Part shown: positions 1 through 8,974 of the stretch, piece after piece
How positions within the stretch are numbered: the first letter of the stretch is position 1
Layout of the letters: the number at the start of each line of letters is the position of its first letter
Assembly: GCA_051747265.1 (NCBI GenBank)
Contig: JBNJFY010000001.1
Span: 930,001 to 994,000, forward strand
From: JBNJFY01 sp051747265
Lineage (GTDB): Bacteria > Bacteroidota > Rhodothermia > Balneolales > Balneolaceae
Direction of reading: 5' to 3'
DNA: 64,000 nucleotides
Notes under the pieces: generated by a model
Seen by the model: only the letters and a program-made list of their open reading frames with translations
The model's database searches: none
Told to the model about the DNA's origin: nothing
Translations under genes and position numbers: made by a program

Positions 1-757
1 TACTTACCCCGCCAGATAGTTCATCTTCATCACCAAAAATATTCGGACGATTAACAAATAAACCCAATCGTTGCCGGAAAGCTTTACCATACAGTTCTTG
101 GTTGATAATGGAGGGCTGAAAGTTTTCCTGGTCATAGATTACACTCAAATCATTTTGCACCTCTCCAAATACCATAGACCCAGCATAACCAATGGAAAAC
201 ATTTTGTTGATTCGCCATCCCAAGCCCAACTCAAATTGGTCAAAGCCGCCATTACCTCGATTCTCAACGATATAGCGTAATGAACCACCGCTATTATTTT
301 CACTAGGATCTAATGTCACATCAGATATGGCTCGATAGCTAGACCGTGTAATGGGGGTTAACGAAACCGATAATCCCAATTTATTCTTAATCAGTGGAAA
401 TACTGATTGAAAATGAGTAGCCGATAAATTTACGTTGGTGGCACTGGTAAAGGGATCTTTGGCCTGGAAACGCTGAAGCAGAAGCCCGCCGGATGCTTTG
501 GTGTAAATGGCCGACCCCCACTGGGCGGGATTAGCCATACCCGGAACATAGGGATCATAAAAACTCACCCCATTCAATCCCATGGGATCGGCGTCCGCAC
601 TATTAAAATCGGCGGGCACCCCAATTCCTAAATAGGAATAGATGGATCCGCTGCGAGCTTTATCAATATTGATTTGTGCCTGTACTAATCCTGGACACAA
701 ACCAACCAGTGCAATGAATAATAAAAGTGCTAGATATGAAGAGGAACGATACTTCAA
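1..757 (-). CDS. Outer-membrane beta-barrel protein, 3' end outside window (partial)
   Basis: The frame is open from position 757 to the left edge, giving 252 codons with no stop. The proposed start is a TTG at 755-757 that overlaps the TGA of the upstream lipoprotein gene (TTGA), so the two are translationally coupled. The N-terminus has a basic residue pair, a hydrophobic run and an Ala-Gln cleavage site near residue 28, typical of a Sec signal peptide. The mature part has alternating-hydrophobic strands rich in Gly, Asn and aromatic residues, as in FadL/PorV-like barrels of Bacteroidota. Exact family is not recognised. Outer-membrane location is inferred. Confidence 0.7.
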   Translation of the reverse strand, partial: MKYRSSSYLALLLFIALVGLCPGLVQAQINIDKARSGSIYSYLGIGVPADFNSADADPMGLNGVSFYDPYVPGMANPAQWGSAIYTKASGGLLLQRFQAKDPFTSATNVNLSATHFQSVFPLIKNKLGLSVSLTPITRSSYRAISDVTLDPSENNSGGSLRYIVENRGNGGFDQFELGLGWRINKMFSIGYAGSMVFGEVQNDLSVIYDQENFQPSIINQELYGKAFRQRLGLFVNRPNIFGDEDELSGGVS

Positions 758-2040
758 TTTGTTACCGTGGATTTAACAGAAGTGATTAATATTTTCGGAA
801 AATCCTCATCGCTTTGCGCAGTGTACAATAAGGTGGAGTAAAGAATACCCGAATTGGTTTCAACCGATATAAAATACCGTTGGTCGCTAATATCAGCTTC
901 CGCATAAATTAATTCATTAAAAAAGCTGGTCATATTGTACCGATAGGTAAAGTCGGTGCTATCAACTCCGACCGAGAAGGTAGCTTGTTCGTTTAAGACC
1001 GACTCATTTAATTGCGTGCTATCTCGTAACATAATCTGCACCTTATCATGAGTAGGCCGTACATGATCATCAGGAAGCGTGTTATCGAGTATTGAGCGAG
1101 CTTCATACAAGGTTAATTCGGCACGAGACAGGTTTTGGGATTGGATATTTAAAAATTCCCTATTCACCGGGAAGTTCATGTGCGCGATGTTCTCATAGGT
1201 ACTGTATAGCGGAGTCAGATCTTCCGGATCCAGCCCTGCATTCAACGCTTCCGTATCAATATTATCCGTTCCACGTTCTACACTGTAAGCCCATCGATCC
1301 AAACCGCTGGTATATTGCGTGGTGTCTTCATCTGTTTCATTAATTACCAACAAATTTAGCTTCACTTGTTGATCACCGGAAACCTGTAAGGGAAGAATTT
1401 TACTGGGATTTGTAGGCACCAATGCCAATCCTTGGAAATCATTATCGTAGTGATCATCACGCTCATCCTCAGGCTCATAGTAGAGATAATCTCGATAGCG
1501 ATCTCGAAAAGAAGCGGGCAAATCGATATTAACCGAGTCTTCCATTCCCAGACTTACCCCCGAAACAATCACATTATTGGTCAAACGGGGCATAGAATCC
1601 CGACGCCAGGCGTTACTTCGCCATGGATCGGCAATTTCCACAATATCAAATTCCGTAGCCGATGCGGTATCCCCATACACTTTTGAGGTATTGACCTTCA
1701 TATTCAGTGAAAGCTTGGCATCCGGAACCATCGTATCGATCGGTGCCCCATTGGCACGAGGCCGAAATAAGGCCGTAGCTTTGATGTTTCCGAATAGTTG
1801 ATCTTCATACTGACCGACTGAGATGAAGGAGGTTCGGCCAGAGAATGCTTTCAGGGGAGTTGTTTTAAAATCATCAATAGCGACTGTATCGCTATTAACT
1901 TCAGCATCGTCTTGGATAAAAGTACTGCCTACCACACCTGGATCTTCGCCACAACTGACCAATAGAATACTCAGGAGAAGCCAGCTAAAAATAATCGACT
2001 TGTGCGGACTTGGTGTCGATTGAACTTGAATATTAGCCAA
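754..2040 (-). CDS. DUF4270-like outer-membrane lipoprotein
   Basis: 428 residues. The only usable start is TTG at 2038-2040. A lipobox (LVSC, Cys30) follows a hydrophobic stretch, so the protein should be lipidated. After the Cys, a short segment GSTFIQDDAEV and a later Gly-Gln-Tyr-x-Asp-x-x-Phe-Gly stretch resemble the DUF4270 family of Bacteroidota lipoproteins. Its neighbour, the GT5-like gene, is one I recall as often adjacent to DUF4270 genes in that group, which supports the call. It is followed directly by the partial barrel gene, with overlapping stop and start. Function is unknown. It may be a surface partner of that barrel. Confidence 0.6.
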   Translation of the reverse strand: MANIQVQSTPSPHKSIIFSWLLLSILLVSCGEDPGVVGSTFIQDDAEVNSDTVAIDDFKTTPLKAFSGRTSFISVGQYEDQLFGNIKATALFRPRANGAPIDTMVPDAKLSLNMKVNTSKVYGDTASATEFDIVEIADPWRSNAWRRDSMPRLTNNVIVSGVSLGMEDSVNIDLPASFRDRYRDYLYYEPEDERDDHYDNDFQGLALVPTNPSKILPLQVSGDQQVKLNLLVINETDEDTTQYTSGLDRWAYSVERGTDNIDTEALNAGLDPEDLTPLYSTYENIAHMNFPVNREFLNIQSQNLSRAELTLYEARSILDNTLPDDHVRPTHDKVQIMLRDSTQLNESVLNEQATFSVGVDSTDFTYRYNMTSFFNELIYAEADISDQRYFISVETNSGILYSTLLYTAQSDEDFPKILITSVKSTVTN

Positions 2041-2135
2041 AAGTGAGATTTTTGCGATTAAGTAAATTTAAAATTTGCTCGTTAAACGAAATGGGGTCGC
2101 CACTAATTAGATATGCAAACGACCCCCGACGACAA

Positions 2136-2951
2136 TTATTCTTCTTCGTCTGCTTCTACACCTTTAATCTCGTTATAGAAGTCGGCGAATAGGTCGGATA
2201 CGGTTTCCGGAGCCCCTTGGATTTTTCGGGCTTCAATGCCTTTTTCAGCAAAAACATCGTCCAATTGATCCGTAATATCATTACCAGTGACGATATAATC
2301 GCTGTAATCAATCCCAATATTTCGAGTATCGATTTTACCGTCGTCTATAATGGCATCCGTATCTACATCATCAGGCAATCCCAATAGGTCCAATGCGGAA
2401 GCATCTAAGTCGCCCTCATCTTCAGGATGATTAATGCTATACACCAGATCTGTATCCTCAAACAGTTCATCATCCCGGTAGGTGGTTTTAACCAACATGG
2501 GAATAAGACCGGCGGGCCAATCGTGGCAGTGGATAATATCTGGCTTCCAGCCTAGCTTCTTCACGGTTTCCAAAACACCCTTGCTGTAGAAAGCCAATCG
2601 CTCGTCGTTATCCTCAAAATATTCATCTGTTTCAGGATCCTTAAACATGGCTTTACGCTTGAAATAAGTATCGTTGTCCAAGAAATATACCTGAAGCTTG
2701 GCATTCGGGATGGAAGCCACCTTAATCTTCATGCTTTCCACTTTATCGCCCACTTCAACTTCAATACCAGATAATCGGATTACTTCGTGCAGTCGATTTC
2801 TTCGATCATTGATGGTGCCGTATTTAGGCAAGAGTAAGCGAATTTCAAACCCTTTATCCTGCAGGGACGCAGGTAAAAAGCGAAGTAAATTCGCTGTATT
2901 GGTCATCATTGCAAATGGAGAGATCTCTGCTGCAGCGTATAAAATTTTCAT
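2136..2951 (-). CDS. GT5 glycogen/starch synthase-like N-terminal domain protein
   Basis: 271 residues against about 480 for complete GlgA, so only the N-terminal Rossmann domain of family GT5 is present. Recognisable are the opening strand MKILYAAAEISPFA, the LLLPKYG segment (residues 39-45) and HCHDW at 141-145. The ADP-glucose-binding K-x-G-G-L motif expected around residues 15-19 is replaced by MMTNT, and the whole C-terminal donor-binding domain is absent. The C-terminal tail is acidic. Short GT5-like proteins of this type are common in Bacteroidota and are usually annotated as glycogen synthase, but catalysis by this protein alone is doubtful. Nearby malQ, glgB and glgP suggest a link to glycogen metabolism. 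Confidence 0.7.
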   Translation of the reverse strand: MKILYAAAEISPFAMMTNTANLLRFLPASLQDKGFEIRLLLPKYGTINDRRNRLHEVIRLSGIEVEVGDKVESMKIKVASIPNAKLQVYFLDNDTYFKRKAMFKDPETDEYFEDNDERLAFYSKGVLETVKKLGWKPDIIHCHDWPAGLIPMLVKTTYRDDELFEDTDLVYSINHPEDEGDLDASALDLLGLPDDVDTDAIIDDGKIDTRNIGIDYSDYIVTGNDITDQLDDVFAEKGIEARKIQGAPETVSDLFADFYNEIKGVEADEEE

Positions 2952-3023
2952 GGTAAGCTATTAAGTAAACCTGATGATTACGATTCGATAAGGACAACCG
3001 TTTCCGTTGTCTGAATCAGTGAA

Positions 3024-3842
3024 TTATTCTTCCGTGTAAGGGTTCTCTTCTTGATCGGGATATAAATGCGCCATTTCCTCATCTAGCGAGTAAAATTCAA
3101 ATAACGTATCTCCCCGAAGTCCCAGTCGCAATGTTTCTACGGATATAACTTCGCTAGGCGCGATGTTACCCACATTTACATTGCTACCAAATTTTTTGAT
3201 AAACCAGACCTGTTGCGCTTTTTGAGGAGCTTCAAAAATGAGATTATCTACCGAAACTTGATCGGCGATTTCATCGATCAGGCCAGATCGAACTTCCCCA
3301 TTGGGACGAAACACGCCAACGGTTCCACTTTCGCGAGCTTCCGCGATTATTTTCCAAGCTCCCGCTTCTAGCTCCCGATTTATCATATTCACCCATTTGT
3401 AGGGGGGAATGATATCGTTCGGATTTTTACTTCCTACTTCTGAAAACACGGTGAAATCTCTACTCAATTCTTCAATAATAGAGAGCTTCCGTTCCTCGGA
3501 GAGCCAAATGGTACCATTGGAAACTTCTACATGCTTTATACCAAAACGATCCAGCAGCTTTTTATAAGCATCCAGCTGGTCGCGAAGCACATAAGCTTCA
3601 AATAAAGTTCCTCCGAAATAAACGGGGATATCGGCATTCCGATAAACCGCTATTTTACTCTCCAGGTTTTGGGTGACGTACGAGGTACCCCATCCCAATT
3701 TTACAATATCCGTGTATCCAGAGCTCGACTCGCAAAAGTCTTCTGCTTGTCTTACGCTAAATCCCTTATCTAGCGCGAGGGTTAGTCCTCTATTGCGAGG
3801 TTTTTCCGTACGTTTAGGCAGGTTATTTAATTCAAATGCCAT
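3024..3842 (-). CDS. comA: Phosphosulfolactate synthase (ComA family)
   Basis: 272 residues, close to the usual 250-280 of ComA. The family catalyses Michael addition of sulfite to phosphoenolpyruvate, giving (2R)-phospho-3-sulfolactate. The protein is a single TIM barrel. Visible conserved stretches are TDIVKLGWGTS (about residues 44-54), PVYFGGTLFE, and VGSKNPND, plus the acidic EARESG segment near residue 168. ComB, the next enzyme, is also in this window at 29703-30422, so a route to sulfolactate is encoded. In non-methanogens such a route could feed sulfolactate, cysteate or sulfonolipid formation. That use is inference. Confidence 0.85.
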   Translation of the reverse strand: MAFELNNLPKRTEKPRNRGLTLALDKGFSVRQAEDFCESSSGYTDIVKLGWGTSYVTQNLESKIAVYRNADIPVYFGGTLFEAYVLRDQLDAYKKLLDRFGIKHVEVSNGTIWLSEERKLSIIEELSRDFTVFSEVGSKNPNDIIPPYKWVNMINRELEAGAWKIIAEARESGTVGVFRPNGEVRSGLIDEIADQVSVDNLIFEAPQKAQQVWFIKKFGSNVNVGNIAPSEVISVETLRLGLRGDTLFEFYSLDEEMAHLYPDQEENPYTEE

Positions 3843-3937
3843 ATAGCTATGATTTTTGCCGAAATTGAACGGCTAAATATAGGCAATGCAACACTTATCA
3901 GAAAGTAATCCCACCAGTTTAGGTGATATTCATTCAT

Positions 3938-5425
3938 TTAGGGTGTCCGATTCGCCCCCTCAATGAATGCTTTTATCTGCTTTTTATCGACTAAATCCCA
4001 CTTACTCCTCTCTAAGTGCCACCGCCAATTCCCCACAACAGTTCCCGGGATATTCATACGGGCTTCGTCTCCCAAGCCCAACCAATCTTGCATAGGAATA
4101 ATCGCCAAATTTGCTGGCGAGTCTAAAGCAAGCTGTATCATTTTTTGATGAACCGCTTCATGCAGTCCAATGCCGGCACGGGTTGCCACCTCATTGAGTT
4201 GCTTCCTCTCTGCTGGTGTAGATGTCTCATACCAACCTTCTGAGGTGTGATTGTCATGTGTGCCGGTATAGACGATATGATCCTCCCTAATGTTCTGTGG
4301 CAAATGAGGGTTATCAGGCTGTCCACTGAACGCAAAGTGTAACACTCGCATCCCTGGCAAGCCATACTGCTCACGCAAAGCTGTAATATCCGGGGTAATG
4401 GTACCCAAATCTTCGGCAACCACGGGCAAGGGTGAGGCCACCTCCGACAAGGCATCCAGCAAAGCCGAGCCCGGACCTCTTCGCCACCATCCCCTTTTTG
4501 CGCTCTGCGCATGGGCCGGTATCTCCCAAAAACCGACGATCCCTCGAAAATGATCCCATCGTATTTGATCATACCGTTGCAACTGGATTTCCAGACGCTG
4601 TTTCCACCAATGATAACCTGTTTTCTGGTGGATCTCCCAGTTGTAAATAGGCATTCCCCAGTGCTGACCTTCTTCGTTAAAATAATCCGGCGGAGCTCCG
4701 GCTACCCGCTTCGGGCGATTATCCCCACCAAGTTTAAACAGATCAGGGTGTTGCCATACATCAGCACTATGATGACTTACATATAAAGGCATGTCCCCTA
4801 ATATTTTTACTCCTCGCTGGTTGGCATAGGTTCTTACGTGCTCCCATTGCCGACCGACCCACCACTGGATAAGCATATAGGGGTGTAGTTCGGGCATCGC
4901 TTTGAGCTCATCGCATGTTTTTGTGAAGTCTTGATGCTCATGGGGCCATTTGGACCAGTCCGGTCCGAAGCGATCTTCGGTATACGAGAAGAAGGCATAA
5001 GCCGGCAACCAATGTTCATTGTTCGCTACAAAATTCCAGAATCCCTGCTTTTCTGCACGGTCGCTATCTCTAAGCCAGATTTCAGCGGCTTTGCGAATAT
5101 GTTTTTGCTTGAATGCGGCAACAAGCTCCCACTCAATTTTCCCACTCCCTTCTCCCTCCCATTGGAGATGGCGGGGTAACAGTCCTTGCTCCCCCAATTC
5201 CTCCAAATCAAGGAACAAAGGGTGAATAGCAAATGTCGATCGGCTAGAATATGGGGAGAAGCCCCCGCCCGGTGGATCGAGGGGTAATATCTGCCACCAT
5301 TTTTGTTGCGTATCCACCAACCAATCAATCCACTCATAGGCTACCGAGCCAAAATCTCCACAACCATAAGTACCAGGCAGTGACGATACATGCAATAGTG
5401 TGCCCGCAGCGCGATCGTTAATCAT
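3938..5425 (-). CDS. malQ: 4-alpha-glucanotransferase (amylomaltase), GH77
   Basis: 495 residues, normal for bacterial MalQ. It transfers alpha-1,4-glucan segments between maltodextrins. The GH77 signatures are clear: the VAGAPPDYF/GQHWGMPIYNW region (residues 241-263), the catalytic nucleophile in RWDHFRG (Asp291), the acid/base in AEDLG (Glu338) and the stabilising Asp in GTHDNHT (Asp391). It starts three bases after the glgB stop and is surely co-transcribed with it. Together with glgP the pair forms a standard glycogen and maltodextrin remodelling set. Confidence 0.95.
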   Translation of the reverse strand: MINDRAAGTLLHVSSLPGTYGCGDFGSVAYEWIDWLVDTQQKWWQILPLDPPGGGFSPYSSRSTFAIHPLFLDLEELGEQGLLPRHLQWEGEGSGKIEWELVAAFKQKHIRKAAEIWLRDSDRAEKQGFWNFVANNEHWLPAYAFFSYTEDRFGPDWSKWPHEHQDFTKTCDELKAMPELHPYMLIQWWVGRQWEHVRTYANQRGVKILGDMPLYVSHHSADVWQHPDLFKLGGDNRPKRVAGAPPDYFNEEGQHWGMPIYNWEIHQKTGYHWWKQRLEIQLQRYDQIRWDHFRGIVGFWEIPAHAQSAKRGWWRRGPGSALLDALSEVASPLPVVAEDLGTITPDITALREQYGLPGMRVLHFAFSGQPDNPHLPQNIREDHIVYTGTHDNHTSEGWYETSTPAERKQLNEVATRAGIGLHEAVHQKMIQLALDSPANLAIIPMQDWLGLGDEARMNIPGTVVGNWRWHLERSKWDLVDKKQIKAFIEGANRTP

Positions 5426-5428
5426 ATT

Positions 5429-7630
5429 TCACTCTGGGGTAATAATTAGTGCTGACAAGGCTGCGACTGGTATCGAAACCCTATGGCGTTGTCCATGCAA
5501 GGGGTCTGACCAACTATTATAGGTCGCATTGCGATTAAGCTGAAAATGATGTTGCCCCCCTACATCTATATGATCCGTATTAATCAGTACTTTATAAGCG
5601 TCATTGTTTGGCACCCCTATTTGCATATCATGAATATTCCTATCTGAGAAATTGAATATGGCCACGATCGGCTTGGCGTGGGGAGTACTGCTACGCCGAA
5701 ATGCCAACACCGGAAAGTGCTGAGGATTACTTATCAGCCAGCTAAATCCATCCGGCTCATGATCGCTTGCGTAGGCACTTTTATACCGTTTATACACGGC
5801 ATTGAGCTTCTGAACCAGTTGCTGCATCCCCCCATGTGGATTGATCCCCATAGCCCCCCACTCTAGCTGCGCATCATGATTCCACTCGGTGCGTTGGGCG
5901 ATCTCACTACCCATAAACTGCAAAGGTTTGCCGGGGTGGAAATACTGCCAGGTTAATAGTAGACGCAAATTGGCAAACTGCTGCCATGGGTACCCCGGCA
6001 TTTTATGCAGAAGCGATTGTTTCATGTGAACTACTTCGTCATGAGATAGGGGGAGTACGAACCGCTCTGTGTAGGCATACACCATAGCAAACGTAATTTT
6101 GCCCACCTTTGACAAACGATCTGGTATGGGCGTCTGCATAAATTCCAACGTATCATTCATCCACCCCATATTCCATTTCAGATCAAAACCCAGCCCCCCT
6201 TCGGATACTGATTGGGTAATGCCCTCCCAAGCGGTGGATTCTTCGGCAATCAACCAGACATCCGGATGGGCTTTTTTAATTTCCCGGTTACACTCTTTCA
6301 GAAAATCAATGGCCTCCCAGTGTTCGTTGCTTCCCTCACGATTGGGTAGCCACTCCCCATCAGCCCGGTCATAGTCGCGATAGAGCATTGAAGCCACCGC
6401 ATCTACCCTCAGACCATCGACATGGAACTCTTCCATCCAATAGAGGGCATTGTTGATTAAAAAATTTCGCACTTGGGGTCGTACGTAATCAAAAACCTGG
6501 GTGCCCCACGTTTTGTGTTCCCCCAAACGCCAATCAGCATATTCAAATAGGGGCTCGCCATCGAAATAAGCCAGCCCATGATCGTCGGTGGTAAAATGCC
6601 CGGGGACCCAATCAAATATGACTCCGATGCCCTGGTTATGGAAAGCATCAATGAGGCTCCTCAGCTGATCGGGGGTACCAAATCGACTGGTGGGCGCAAA
6701 ATATCCGGTAATTTGATAGCCCCAGCTGGGGTCATAGGGGTGCTCGGCCAGCGGCAGAAACTCTACATGGGTATAGCCCTGCTGTTTCACATAAGGAACC
6801 AGATGTTCTTGCAACCACTCATAACTTACCCCCCCATCGGGATGCTGCCATGAACCGGCATGTACTTCATAGATGGATAGGGGTTGATCCTGTCGTTGTC
6901 GTTGTGGACGACGATCCAGCCATTTTTCGTCGTTCCATTGATATTTACTGGGACCGCACAATCGACTGGCCGTTCCGGGACGCAGTTCCGATTGAAACGC
7001 GAACGGATCTGCTTTAAGTAGCAGGTCGGATCCATTTAACGGTTGGATTTCATATTTATAAAGCATTTCGGATTGGGCCTCAGGAATAAATAATTCCCAG
7101 AGTCCGCTTTTACCTCGTACTCGCATGGGATGCACACGCCCATCCCAACTATTCCACTCCCCGACTACACTTACCCGGGACGCATGTGGCGCCCAAACCA
7201 CAAAATGAAACCCAGTGACACTTCGAATTTTTCGCTGGTGTGCTCCCATCCAATGCCAGGCCCGTCGATCTTCTCCATGATCCCAATAGTGCAGTTGATC
7301 TTCATTGAGTTGCGGTTCAAATTGGAAGGCATCGATAAATGCGCGGGTGGAACCATCATATCGCTTCTCTTCGCAAATTAATGGAGAGGTCTGGATCATC
7401 TCATCAGACAGTTGCACTTCAAACACCCCATCCTCATGGATACAATCAGCATCAACAGTGTAAGGGCCTCCCTTAATTTTCAATTGTTTGGCTTGTGGTC
7501 GGAAAAATCGCGCAATCCATTGTCCATCATCATTCTGATCAATGCCCAAATATTGGTGGGGGGCGCTGTGTTTAGCTTGTACAATAGCAGTTAACTCTTG
7601 TTGATGGGAGTAGGCTAAGTCCGTTTGCAT
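5429..7630 (-). CDS. glgB: 1,4-alpha-glucan branching enzyme, GH13
   Basis: 733 residues, full length for GlgB with both N-terminal modules (a CBM48-type module at about residues 120-220 precedes the barrel). It makes alpha-1,6 branches in glycogen. GH13 catalytic residues are visible: nucleophile Asp410 in DGLRVDAV, acid/base Glu463 in LIAEES, and Asp531 in LPLSHDEVVH. The ATG is at 7628-7630. malQ follows three bases downstream, forming a two-gene operon. Confidence 0.96.
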   Translation of the reverse strand: MQTDLAYSHQQELTAIVQAKHSAPHQYLGIDQNDDGQWIARFFRPQAKQLKIKGGPYTVDADCIHEDGVFEVQLSDEMIQTSPLICEEKRYDGSTRAFIDAFQFEPQLNEDQLHYWDHGEDRRAWHWMGAHQRKIRSVTGFHFVVWAPHASRVSVVGEWNSWDGRVHPMRVRGKSGLWELFIPEAQSEMLYKYEIQPLNGSDLLLKADPFAFQSELRPGTASRLCGPSKYQWNDEKWLDRRPQRQRQDQPLSIYEVHAGSWQHPDGGVSYEWLQEHLVPYVKQQGYTHVEFLPLAEHPYDPSWGYQITGYFAPTSRFGTPDQLRSLIDAFHNQGIGVIFDWVPGHFTTDDHGLAYFDGEPLFEYADWRLGEHKTWGTQVFDYVRPQVRNFLINNALYWMEEFHVDGLRVDAVASMLYRDYDRADGEWLPNREGSNEHWEAIDFLKECNREIKKAHPDVWLIAEESTAWEGITQSVSEGGLGFDLKWNMGWMNDTLEFMQTPIPDRLSKVGKITFAMVYAYTERFVLPLSHDEVVHMKQSLLHKMPGYPWQQFANLRLLLTWQYFHPGKPLQFMGSEIAQRTEWNHDAQLEWGAMGINPHGGMQQLVQKLNAVYKRYKSAYASDHEPDGFSWLISNPQHFPVLAFRRSSTPHAKPIVAIFNFSDRNIHDMQIGVPNNDAYKVLINTDHIDVGGQHHFQLNRNATYNSWSDPLHGQRHRVSIPVAALSALIITPE

Positions 7631-7734
7631 CTATTTTCTATTTGAATTGGGCGCTTTCTCCGACGGCTACAATATACACCCTCTTCTAATGAAAACTGCA
7701 AATTTAGCTCACAGATTTCCTATTTTAGGCCATC

Positions 7735-8970
7735 ATGAATATCACCCGCTTCATAGCACGACGTTATTTATTTTCGAGAAAGCATATCAGCCTGATCTCT
7801 ACACTCACCGGTATAAGTATTGGTGGTGTTACCATTGGAACGGCCCTACTGATTATCATCCTTTCCGTGCTCAATGGGCTTTTTGATGTGGTCAAAGGCA
7901 TGTTGTTATCTTTTGATCCGGATATCAAAATAGAATCGGCCACAGCCAATCGGATGCTTCTTTCTGATTCGCTGACCACCACCCTGAATACCCATCCGGA
8001 AATTAAGTCTTGGTCACCGTATGCGGAAGGGCGCTGCATGCTGCTCACCACGGATCAACAGGAAAACCAAGTGGTCATGGTCAAGGGGGTGCAAGCGGGG
8101 CAGTTTCAACTGGTGAACCCGATTGGACAACATCTGGTACGTGGGGAAATGACCTTGGGTGTACAAAACAAACGTCCCGGCGCCATGCTGGATGAATTAC
8201 TGATGAACAACCTTCAGCTGGATGTGGGTAGTGAAGTGATATTGCTTAGTGCCGCGGGCATGGAAAATGCGCTCACTCAATTCTCTGGACCACGCGCTTA
8301 TCGGTTTGATGTTCGGGGTACTTATTCCATGCGAAATATTGCTCAACAATCGATGCTTTATGTTGATTTGCGGGCCGCGCAACGTTTGTTTCGTATGCGC
8401 AATCAAATCAGTGGAATAGACATTAAATTGCAATCGACGGAAAAAGCCGAAGCCGTGAAATCAGAGCTCCAAGCCCAACTTGGTTCGCAATTTTCCATTT
8501 CCACCTGGTATGATCTCCAAAAACCCCTCTACGATGTGATGAAAATGGAAAAATGGGGCGCTTATGCCATCCTCATGATTATTGTGCTGGTGGCCGTTTT
8601 AAATATCGTGGGTTCATTAACAATGATTGTCATTCAGAAGCAGCGAGACATCGGAATTTTACAATCACTGGGGTGTACCGTAGATGAGATCCGAAAAATA
8701 TTTTTAAAACAGGGGCTGTATATCGGCCTGATCGGCTGTGGTGTGGGCGGCTTTCTGGGGCTGGGTATCAGCTGGCTTCAACAAGAGTTTGGCTGGGTAA
8801 AACTGACCAACGCGGAATCTTTTATCATCAATGCATATCCCATATCCATTGCCACTACGGATGTGGTGCTGGTATTGGGGCTTAGCTTACTGCTTTGCCT
8901 AGCAGCGGCTTGGTATCCCGCGCAACGCGCTTCGTCTGTTGACCCCGCTGATGCGATTCGGTACGAGTAG
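7735..8970 (+). CDS. LolC/LolE-type ABC transporter permease (FtsX-like)
   Basis: 411 residues. There is an N-terminal transmembrane helix (residues about 22-48), a large periplasmic domain (about 50-260) and three C-terminal helices in the FtsX/MacB permease fold. The layout matches LolC/LolE, which extract lipoproteins from the inner membrane and pass them to LolA. The C-terminal RASSVDPADAIRYE is typical of this permease class. No LolD ATPase is adjacent, so the ATPase must lie elsewhere. A LolA-like gene is present at 26443-27126. It converges on the MurF-like gene with four bases between stops. Confidence 0.85.
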   Translation: MNITRFIARRYLFSRKHISLISTLTGISIGGVTIGTALLIIILSVLNGLFDVVKGMLLSFDPDIKIESATANRMLLSDSLTTTLNTHPEIKSWSPYAEGRCMLLTTDQQENQVVMVKGVQAGQFQLVNPIGQHLVRGEMTLGVQNKRPGAMLDELLMNNLQLDVGSEVILLSAAGMENALTQFSGPRAYRFDVRGTYSMRNIAQQSMLYVDLRAAQRLFRMRNQISGIDIKLQSTEKAEAVKSELQAQLGSQFSISTWYDLQKPLYDVMKMEKWGAYAILMIIVLVAVLNIVGSLTMIVIQKQRDIGILQSLGCTVDEIRKIFLKQGLYIGLIGCGVGGFLGLGISWLQQEFGWVKLTNAESFIINAYPISIATTDVVLVLGLSLLLCLAAAWYPAQRASSVDPADAIRYE

Positions 8971-8974
8971 GCCG

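Noticed and set aside
4138..4572. Long second reading frame inside malQ
   Set aside because: It lies within a well-conserved catalytic region on the same strand; out-of-frame shadow with no family features.
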